Shown here: piece after piece, positions 15,501-20,350 of the stretch
How the letters are laid out: every line of letters starts with the position of its first letter
How positions within the stretch are numbered: the first letter of the stretch is position 1
Assembly (NCBI GenBank): GCA_035063885.1
Contig: JAPSFM010000095.1
Span: 1 to 20,350 of the forward strand
Direction: 5' to 3'
DNA: 20,350 nucleotides
Origin: CAADGY01 sp900696665
GTDB taxonomy: Bacteria > Acidobacteriota > Terriglobia > Bryobacterales > Bryobacteraceae
Notes under the pieces: generated by a model
What the model saw: only the letters and a program-made list of their open reading frames with translations
Told to the model about the DNA's origin: nothing
Databases searched by the model: none
Translations under genes and position numbers: made by a program

Positions 15501-15947
15501 TTCACGGGCATCCACCAGTACTCCTCCGGAAAGCCTGTTGTTCTTTCGGCCGACAACCGTTTACCTTTATTCAACCGGGGTCTGCGGCCCGACGTTGTTT
15601 CCGGCGAAAGGCGCCAACTGGCCGGCGGCGGCTTCGACCCGCGAACCGATTTCTGGATCAATCCCCAGGCTTTCGCGGTCCCTGGAGCAATGCAATTCGG
15701 AACGTCGGCGCGTTCCTATACGGACCTCCGCGCACCCGGCTTTTACAACGAAAGTTTTGGCCTCATAAAGCGAACCGCCATCACGGAAACCGTACGCCTT
15801 ATCTTTCGGGCGGAGTTCTTCAACGCTTTCAACCGCGTCGTCTTCGCATCCCCATCCAGCAACCGGAGCGCGGGAAATTTTGGGCGCATCAACGGACAGG
15901 CGAATACCCCGCGGCAGGGACAACTGGCGCTTCGACTCGAGTTCTGA
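12579..15947 (+). CDS. Oar-like TonB-dependent outer-membrane receptor with N-terminal carboxypeptidase-regulatory-like domain
   Basis: The protein has 1122 residues. The signal peptide is residues 1-21 (ending SVMAQ). A CarboxypepD_reg-like beta-sandwich spans about 25-108 (GTITGRVLDPTQSAVPGA, GNYSIQQVPAGTYEVTIEAAGF). A plug domain follows at about 115-245, with QINGSQSRAKEVLLDGVSS and FSAEYGRTGGGFEIFTTRSGGNDFHG. A large beta-barrel runs to the C-terminus and ends in LALRLEF; the terminal Phe is typical of outer-membrane proteins. This matches the large receptor family expanded in Acidobacteriota. Substrate is unknown and no SusD-type partner is near, so import of a glycan is not supported. 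It lies 43 bp after cvpA and its TGA directly abuts the ATG of the next gene. No strong promoter or ribosome site is obvious before ATG 12579. Confidence 0.9.
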   Translation: MSRLASLVCSGVCFVASVMAQSDRGTITGRVLDPTQSAVPGAAVAAANAATGIKYTATTNDTGNYSIQQVPAGTYEVTIEAAGFRRYVQKAVELNVAQTATLNVTLDVGQVEQTIEVTESAGVIESSTSDLGTVISRERMIDLPLSVSANMRSPEQFIFLAPGVTGNARDTQINGSQSRAKEVLLDGVSSVSPESGGILFTYPSVESIGEFKLLSANFSAEYGRTGGGFEIFTTRSGGNDFHGAVFDYFRNDVFDARGFFANTTPVNRQNEFGAALGGPIRIPGVYDGRNRSFFHFVYGGFRYRAGATNQLFSIPPVDFRNGDFSRLGRPVYDPATTRVEGGRTVRDSFPGNIIPRERFSRVSQQILSLLPQPANSGILNNFLSVGAQRFRRDQVDLKVDHAFSDRNRISGFAYIGTQNNVDPERLPVPFTSALDRDYRSRWIRINHDFIVSPATLNNFRIGFTREAEYWQKLSAGGDWANRLGVAGLIASEGTFPQVQFTDGLTTWADDSKSVGQQANNVWQITETLSHIRGNHSLKFGADARWLQTNGADFFLSQGMFRFNALETGLPGVANSGHAFASFLLGAVDRAEQNVVAIVPGNRYRYLALFVQDDWKATRKLTLNVGLRYDLFFPRTEAHDNLSGFAPDVPNPAAGNRLGAIAFLGDGPGRNGRSSFADTYYRNFGPRFGFAYSLTEKTVLRGGYGLYYAPGNATAGLRSSQSFGFGFNSRPTPASLDNGVTPAFNWDNGFPGGFPLPPRIDPSVANGSDVNYIGRDDGRPPYFQNFLFSIQRELPSRILVEASYVGIKGTRLGTNLIDINELDPRYLALGNLLTRPANSQEARDAGVSLPYPGFTGSVAQALRPYPQFNRILQRSNPNGNSTYHALQTKFEKRFSRGVTFMANYTWSKTISDSNVQAGGGPAGQTYYNRTLEKAISTEDVPHIVNIAYTYELPFGPGKPYLNTAGALGKVVGGWEFTGIHQYSSGKPVVLSADNRLPLFNRGLRPDVVSGERRQLAGGGFDPRTDFWINPQAFAVPGAMQFGTSARSYTDLRAPGFYNESFGLIKRTAITETVRLIFRAEFFNAFNRVVFASPSSNRSAGNFGRINGQANTPRQGQLALRLEF

Positions 15948-16619
15948 ATGGACCTGGTGATCTTTGATCTTGACGGCACGCTGATCGATTCCAAACTCGA
16001 TTTGGCGCACTCGGTCAACGCAGCTCGCGGTTACATGGGACTGCCACCGATCGACAACGAAGTTGTATTCTCCTACGTCGGCAACGGGGCCCCGGTGTTG
16101 ATGCGCCGGGCAATGGGGCCAGAGGCGAGCGAGCAGGATGTCACAAAGGCCCTCGAATATTTCCTCGAATACTATCGCCTGCACATGCTCGAATACACGC
16201 GACTTTATCCTGGCGTAAGGGAAGGGCTGGATCTTCTGCGGGACAATGGCGTTACCATGGCGGTGTTGACGAACAAGCCCGTCCGGATCAGCCAGGACAT
16301 CGTGAAGGGACTTGGCTTGGGCGAACACTTTTTTCGCGTGTATGGCGGCAACAGTTTCCCGCAGAAAAAGCCCGATCCGATCGGCGTCGATACGCTGGCC
16401 AAAGAAACCGGGATTCCGAAAAACCGGGCTTTGATGGTGGGGGACAGCGGAGTGGATATCCGGACCGCGCGTAATGCGGACATTAAAGTCTGCGGCGTGA
16501 CGTTCGGATTCCAACCTGAGAGCTTCGAGGAGAATCCGCCTGATTTCCTTGTTGACAGCATGGAGGAGGTGGTGAATATCGTATTGTCGGAGCGCGGAAA
16601 AGCGAAGGTGAATTCATGA
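15948..16619 (+). CDS. HAD-superfamily hydrolase, phosphoglycolate phosphatase-like
   Basis: This 223-residue cytosolic phosphatase has all four HAD motifs: FDLDGTLID with nucleophile Asp7 and Asp9, VLTNKP (about 105-110), the Lys of QKKPDP (about 140-145), and VGDSGVDIRTARNAD (about 165-179). A helical cap of the Gph/PGMB type lies between motifs I and II. Phosphoglycolate is the likeliest substrate by similarity to Gph, but HAD specificity cannot be assigned securely from sequence. The start codon follows the receptor's stop without spacing (TGAATG), suggesting translational coupling, and its own stop overlaps the next gene. Confidence 0.85.
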   Translation: MDLVIFDLDGTLIDSKLDLAHSVNAARGYMGLPPIDNEVVFSYVGNGAPVLMRRAMGPEASEQDVTKALEYFLEYYRLHMLEYTRLYPGVREGLDLLRDNGVTMAVLTNKPVRISQDIVKGLGLGEHFFRVYGGNSFPQKKPDPIGVDTLAKETGIPKNRALMVGDSGVDIRTARNADIKVCGVTFGFQPESFEENPPDFLVDSMEEVVNIVLSERGKAKVNS

Positions 16620-16780
16620 CCTACAAGCCGGGTAGTCAAGTTCCCGAAAGCGGTATTTATTGGTGCACGGTGTGCAAGCTGCCGGCCCGTCTCGACGAGG
16701 GGCAGATGTTTCCCGAGTGCGAAAATATGTGCGGACGCGGCCGCTGGGAACTCGCGCCGGAAGACAAGCCGGAATCCTGA
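16616..16780 (+). CDS. Small four-cysteine (zinc-ribbon-like) protein, 54 residues
   Basis: The ATG overlaps the phosphatase stop as ATGA, with GAAGGTG about 5 nt upstream. The product contains YKPGSQVPESGIYWCTVCK, then an acidic linker, then FPECENMCGRGRWEL. Cys17 and Cys20 (CxxC) and Cys35 and Cys39 (CxxxC) could bind one zinc ion. The PG..VP.SG.Y.C..C opening resembles short YjzC-like proteins of unknown function. Ordered codon use, a ribosome site and the 4-bp overlap argue that it is real. Function is unknown; the coupling suggests a role connected to, or co-regulated with, the phosphatase. Confidence 0.7.
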   Translation: MTYKPGSQVPESGIYWCTVCKLPARLDEGQMFPECENMCGRGRWELAPEDKPES

Positions 16781-16853
16781 CCGTGTGACGTTCCGCCTCC
16801 TCTCCCAGTCTTTGCCTGTTTGGAGCCGCTCCTGAGCCGCCTCGCGCAGAGTG

Positions 16854-17777
16854 TTACTTTTTCCGGCCAATCTCCAGCGATCTCTGAACGCCGGCACTGA
16901 TGCCGGAATCCGAGCCGACGGCAAGGAAGCGAAAACCCTGTTCCAGCCGCCGGGCGACACCGGCACTTCCGGTGAGTGTACCGCATGCAACTCCGGACTT
17001 CTTGCAGGCATCGACGACGCGTTGTATGGCGTGTTCCACCTTCGGGTGATCCTCAGTGACGCCGAGCGAAACAGCCAGATCCGACGGTCCGAGGAAGATA
17101 CCGCTAACTCCCGGTGTTGCGGCGATCTCGTCCGCATGCTCCACACCTTCGCGCGACTCGATCATGCACCATAGCAGCAACTCACCGTCCGGGTTGAGAG
17201 GCCACAGGTCCGCCTTGGCCACATAATCCCTGGCCGTCAGGCCCCAGTAGCGGACCGCCCAACCGTAGCCGACTCCTCGGTGTCCTTCCGGAACGGAGAT
17301 AGCGGACCCCTCCGGTTGCGCATACCGCATCGCACGCACCGCCGCCAGAGCATCTTCGCGATTCCCAACATGCGGCACGACGACGCCGAATACGCCCAGA
17401 TCGAGGACCTGCTTGATGAGATACTCCACCTGCTCACGGCCATTGGCCGGCAAGCGCACCAAAGGAGTCACCGCCGGCTGGAGCGAACCGGTGGAGACAA
17501 TCCGGCGCTTGTCGATCATTCCCAGCAGGTAGCCTTCGAGACGCGCCGGATCATACGGCGTGTGCTCCATATCGACGATGACGAAATCCACCGCGGAACT
17601 GGCGATTGACGCACCGCTCCGCGGCGTGGGATTGAAGGCGAAGACACCGAGCGGCGGTTGCCGGCGGCTCTCGAGTAATTCGATGACCTTGTTGAGGCGC
17701 CCGGGTTTTTGCTCCTCCGCGGAAACCGTCTTCGCGAGGAAACAAACCAGCAAGCAAGCGGCAACGACGCGCATCAT
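16854..17777 (-). CDS. Predicted exported HpcH/HpaI-family aldolase
   Basis: The protein has 307 residues from ATG 17777, which follows a good ribosome site; a 34-residue upstream extension would run back into the GH57 gene and is rejected. A signal peptide (VVAACLLVCFLAKTVSA, cleavage near 20/21) precedes the family TIM barrel. Expected class II aldolase features are the base in VDMEHTPYD (His72), VRLP (Arg108), metal ligands Glu207 (MIESREG) and Asp233 (LGPSDLA), and FGVVVPHVGNREDA. HpcH/HpaI enzymes reversibly cleave 2-keto-3-deoxy acids such as keto-deoxy sugar acids, normally in the cytosol, so the signal peptide is notable. It is last in a three-gene operon behind GH57. Confidence 0.85.
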   Translation of the reverse strand: MMRVVAACLLVCFLAKTVSAEEQKPGRLNKVIELLESRRQPPLGVFAFNPTPRSGASIASSAVDFVIVDMEHTPYDPARLEGYLLGMIDKRRIVSTGSLQPAVTPLVRLPANGREQVEYLIKQVLDLGVFGVVVPHVGNREDALAAVRAMRYAQPEGSAISVPEGHRGVGYGWAVRYWGLTARDYVAKADLWPLNPDGELLLWCMIESREGVEHADEIAATPGVSGIFLGPSDLAVSLGVTEDHPKVEHAIQRVVDACKKSGVACGTLTGSAGVARRLEQGFRFLAVGSDSGISAGVQRSLEIGRKK

Positions 17778-17786
17778 TGGTGGATA

Positions 17787-17792
17787 CCTTTC
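17787..17792 (-). promoter_or_regulatory. Ribosome binding site that fixes the aldolase start
   Basis: GAAAGG lies 9 nt before ATG 17777 and begins with the last base of the GH57 stop codon. This supports the short start carrying the signal peptide and suggests translation coupled to the upstream gene. Confidence 0.6.
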
Positions 17793-19915
17793 TATAAGGG
17801 CCAGTCGCTCGGCTCCGCTGTCGATACTTCCAGCCACCCTTGCGGAGGCAAGGCGTCTACAGGAAGTCCTCCGTGCCACATCGACATCTGCAAGCGCGCC
17901 GGATTCCCTATCGGGATTCCAAGCGCCGGCAGAGGCAGTTTCATCTCGAGGACGGAATGATAGGCATATTCGCCCTGCAATGAGGATCCCCCCGCCTCAA
18001 CACCATTGGCGCTAAGATTCAGCACGATGCTCGCTGAAGCTCCTGAGCCGGCAGCCTGTGCGATGGTGAACCGCGCCTCCATGTCCGCCGGATCGAAACC
18101 CTCTTCGAAATCCACGCGCAGGTAGATGCTGTATCCGTCACTGCCGTACCGCAATTCGCGGATCAGGTATCGCTGTCCATGCATCGCACCGGAACGGCCA
18201 TCCACCTTGTACAACCCGGCGCCCAGCCATTCGAAATACGAAGTGACCTCGCCGTCGATGGACGGACGAATGGGGGCGGTGGGCAACTCGTGCGATTCGC
18301 GGATCGAAACCTGAAGAATCGGCCGCGATAACTCTTCCGGAGGGGACACGTTCAACGCACGATAGACGTTCGCCAGATGGTCGCGGAAAAGCCTGTCGAA
18401 CTCCGGACGGTTGGCCGATTCATGCTGCGGACCGTACCACCAGCACCAGTCACTGCCCTCCGCAATCATCAGTTCCTCGTGCGCTATACGCCTGGCTTCA
18501 GCGCTTATCCCGGGCTCGGAGGAAACTACCCGATCGTAGGTCTGACGCGCGCGCAGCAGATACTCCCACGCTTTATTATCTTCTTCCGCTCCAATCCAAA
18601 TATCGAAGTTGGCATTAATCCAGGAACCCGGAAAAATGTTGTGGATCGTCTCCGCTTCGATTCTTTCAAACGCTTCGGAAACCGTGACCGCCCTCATGTC
18701 CGGGTCCTCACTGATGCGGCGGTACAATTCCCGTAAGAATGCCCGCCCGTTTTCCGGGTAATGCTCCCAGGCGTTTTCCCCATCCAGGATGATGGGCACC
18801 AGCGCATCGCGTCCACTTGCGAGCATCCCGCGGCAGTTATCGCGAATCAATCCGAGGAAATGCCCGGCGGCGTCATTGGCTCCCATACGCTGGTAGACAA
18901 ACCCGATCAGGTCGCTGAGATAATGGTCGCGGAACAGGCAGAGCAGTTCCCGGCCGTCTCGCTTCCAGCGGTATGGCTTGTAAGTCTGCTCCACTCCGGC
19001 AACACTGCCGAGCGTGCGGCCCAGCACACCATTGTCAGTGGCGAACCAGCGGAAGCCGGCATCAGCGGCAATTTCCAGGGCCTCGTCGGACACCGAGCCT
19101 TCCGACGGCCACAACCCCACGGGCGCCGACCCCAGGCGCGATTCCATATAGCTGCGGGCGTGATCGAGTTGCCAGCGCGCATCGCCAGGATACCGGAACC
19201 GGGTGGGCAGTGGCACGTGCGGGTGCGAAACTTGCGCAATATTGGAATCGCAGATCAAGGGAAGAATGGGGTGGTAGAAAGGAGTTGTCGAAACCTCGAT
19301 CTGCCCCCTGTGCAACGCTTCCGCGTAAGCGGGCAGGACGAGGCCGATGGCCTCCGTCTGCTTACGCCCCAGCAACAACTGGTCGTCAACACTATATTCG
19401 CGTTCCTTCTTCACCAGCGCCGATACCTCGGCGTCATGGGCCAGAAATTCTTCGTCGAACCATGCGAGTTGAGAGAGCACCTGCAAATCCCGCATCGCCG
19501 AAGTGCCGAAGAAGCGCCGCGCGCGCACGGGGTTTCTGCCCGCCACCTGCCACGCCTCATACAATTCCGCATACCGGGGATAGCGATTGATCAACCGCGT
19601 CACACTGGCCTGAAAGAAATACCGGAGAATGAAATCCTGCTCATGCTCGGTGAGTTCCTCGGCAGGTTTTAGGGCGCATTTAAGAAATGGATCAACTGCT
19701 TCACCCTGGGCATACTCTTCCACCTGTACCATCAGCGACGGGACCAGGTTAAAGGTCTGGTGCACTTCGGGAAACTCTTCCAGAATATGAACCATTCCAT
19801 AGTAGTCTTTCAACGCGTGCATGCGTGTCCAGGGAAGCCTGTACTCGCCTGAGAGCAGGTCCTTATAGAACGGCTGGTGCATGTGCCAGAGAAAACAGAG
19901 GTAAATGTGCGCCAT
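17792..19915 (-). CDS. Glycoside hydrolase family 57 (alpha-amylase/alpha-glucan-active) enzyme
   Basis: The protein has 707 residues with no signal peptide, so it is probably cytosolic. The GH57 N-terminal (beta/alpha)7 catalytic domain shows HMHQPFY (about 11-17), FNLVPSLM (about 55-62), TPFYHPILPL (about 211-220), the nucleophile Glu272 in GLWPSEGSVSDE and the acid/base Asp378 in ILDGENAWEHYPENG. A helical region (about 430-530) is followed by a C-terminal beta-rich domain (about 560-707) resembling those of GH57 amylopullulanases. The likely role is hydrolysis or transfer on glycogen/starch-type alpha-glucans; exact specificity is open. It starts 4 bp after the stop of the phosphoesterase gene and is followed after 14 bp by the aldolase. 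Confidence 0.9.
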   Translation of the reverse strand: MAHIYLCFLWHMHQPFYKDLLSGEYRLPWTRMHALKDYYGMVHILEEFPEVHQTFNLVPSLMVQVEEYAQGEAVDPFLKCALKPAEELTEHEQDFILRYFFQASVTRLINRYPRYAELYEAWQVAGRNPVRARRFFGTSAMRDLQVLSQLAWFDEEFLAHDAEVSALVKKEREYSVDDQLLLGRKQTEAIGLVLPAYAEALHRGQIEVSTTPFYHPILPLICDSNIAQVSHPHVPLPTRFRYPGDARWQLDHARSYMESRLGSAPVGLWPSEGSVSDEALEIAADAGFRWFATDNGVLGRTLGSVAGVEQTYKPYRWKRDGRELLCLFRDHYLSDLIGFVYQRMGANDAAGHFLGLIRDNCRGMLASGRDALVPIILDGENAWEHYPENGRAFLRELYRRISEDPDMRAVTVSEAFERIEAETIHNIFPGSWINANFDIWIGAEEDNKAWEYLLRARQTYDRVVSSEPGISAEARRIAHEELMIAEGSDWCWWYGPQHESANRPEFDRLFRDHLANVYRALNVSPPEELSRPILQVSIRESHELPTAPIRPSIDGEVTSYFEWLGAGLYKVDGRSGAMHGQRYLIRELRYGSDGYSIYLRVDFEEGFDPADMEARFTIAQAAGSGASASIVLNLSANGVEAGGSSLQGEYAYHSVLEMKLPLPALGIPIGNPARLQMSMWHGGLPVDALPPQGWLEVSTAEPSDWPL

Positions 19916-19919
19916 TCGG

Positions 19920-20350
19920 TTAGCGTGAGAAGTAACTGCGCACCGGAGCGGGGGGTTGGGTGCCGCGCATTGCGAGCCAGAGTATCTCGTTCAATTCGTC
20001 GTCGTCGATCAGGTCCGCCTCGCTGAAGTCGAGAGCGAGGGACCGCGCGGCGGTAGGCGAGTTGGCCGGGTTCCGTTCATTCAACGGAACCCGCGCAGGC
20101 ACAGCCTGGTAAGGCCTGAAGTCCGGCTTCTTTTGAAACGCCGCCGACATCGGATGGGCGCCGGCGTCGAAATGTGTCATCGGCCCCACACCCAAAAGGA
20201 GCTCCATCGTCCTCAACATCGAGGTTGTGTTGTACATCGTACTGTCGATGGCCCCTCGCCGGACGTAAGGAGAAATTACGAACGCAGGCGAGCGGTGGGA
20301 ATCCACGTGGTCGGGACCATTCTGCGCATCGTCTTCCAGAACAAAGATGG
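19920..20350 (-). CDS. Phosphoesterase-family protein (C-terminal 143 residues, partial)
   Basis: The gene enters from the right edge of the window, so its start is not visible. The visible part opens with IFVLEDDAQNGPDHVDSHRSPAFVISPYVRRGAIDS, the conserved C-terminal metal-binding region of the phosphoesterase/acid-phosphatase/phospholipase-C family (PF04185 type); the Asp pair and His residues in this segment are the probable metal ligands. YNTTSMLRTMELLLG, GPMTHFDA and a proline-rich tail follow, ending in YFSR. Family members are usually exported; the substrate is unknown. It is the upstream member of a tight operon with the GH57 and aldolase genes. Confidence 0.8.
   Translation of the reverse strand, partial: IFVLEDDAQNGPDHVDSHRSPAFVISPYVRRGAIDSTMYNTTSMLRTMELLLGVGPMTHFDAGAHPMSAAFQKKPDFRPYQAVPARVPLNERNPANSPTAARSLALDFSEADLIDDDELNEILWLAMRGTQPPAPVRSYFSR

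Noticed and set aside
15567..16514. 315-codon antisense frame across the receptor end and phosphatase
   Set aside because: It crosses two well-supported genes on the other strand and shows no family features.
16781..16853. Terminator between the convergent small-protein and aldolase genes
   Set aside because: No convincing stem with a T tract was seen; only a short imperfect GAGCCGC repeat is present.
18761..19672. 303-codon plus-strand frame within the GH57 gene
   Set aside because: It is antisense to conserved GH57 motifs and has no ribosome site or domain.

Overview
The window looks like a chromosomal segment from a GC-rich Gram-negative bacterium, most likely an Acidobacteriota of the Bryobacter/Solibacter type. 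That is an inference. It rests on the long outer-membrane receptor with an N-terminal carboxypeptidase-regulatory-like domain (12579-15947), the truncated start of a second such receptor (1-284), secreted proteins with Sec or Tat signals, and an IS110-type transposase remnant. No rRNA, tRNA or CRISPR was recognised.

Region 1 (1-4002, minus strand) is a decaying plant-polysaccharide (pectin) locus. In transcription order it holds a LacI-family regulator with three frameshifts, the tail of a propeller-like protein fused onto it with an internal deletion, a polygalacturonase-like GH28 gene interrupted by one in-frame amber codon, a shredded tandem GH28 copy, and the first ~50 codons of a TonB-receptor-type protein joined in frame to unrelated sequence. 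A palindrome just upstream of lacI looks like its operator. A divergent, intact secreted esterase (4084-5073) sits behind a consensus -35 box and may be leaderless.

Region 2 (5074-5946) is a mobile-element graveyard: three tandem 35-bp repeats that resemble the end of an IS21-like element, followed by a frameshifted, internally deleted IS110-family transposase remnant.

Region 3 (5947-16780) is healthy. A membrane-anchored MutS-like ATPase converges on a 1094-residue CPBP-type membrane protease whose extracytoplasmic domain is duplicated. Divergent from the protease is a tightly packed plus-strand run: purC, cvpA (GTGA overlap), an Oar-like TonB-dependent receptor, a HAD phosphatase (stop and start abutting) and a 54-residue four-cysteine protein (ATGA overlap).

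Region 4 (16854-20350, minus strand) is a compact three-gene operon: the C-terminal part of a phosphoesterase-family protein, a GH57 alpha-glucan enzyme 4 bp later, and a predicted exported HpcH/HpaI-type aldolase 14 bp after that.

I found no convincing wholly new multi-gene system. The most notable points are the decay pattern of the pectin locus, the amber-interrupted GH28, the duplicated-architecture CPBP protein, the exported aldolase behind a GH57 gene, and the 54-residue cysteine protein coupled to a phosphatase.
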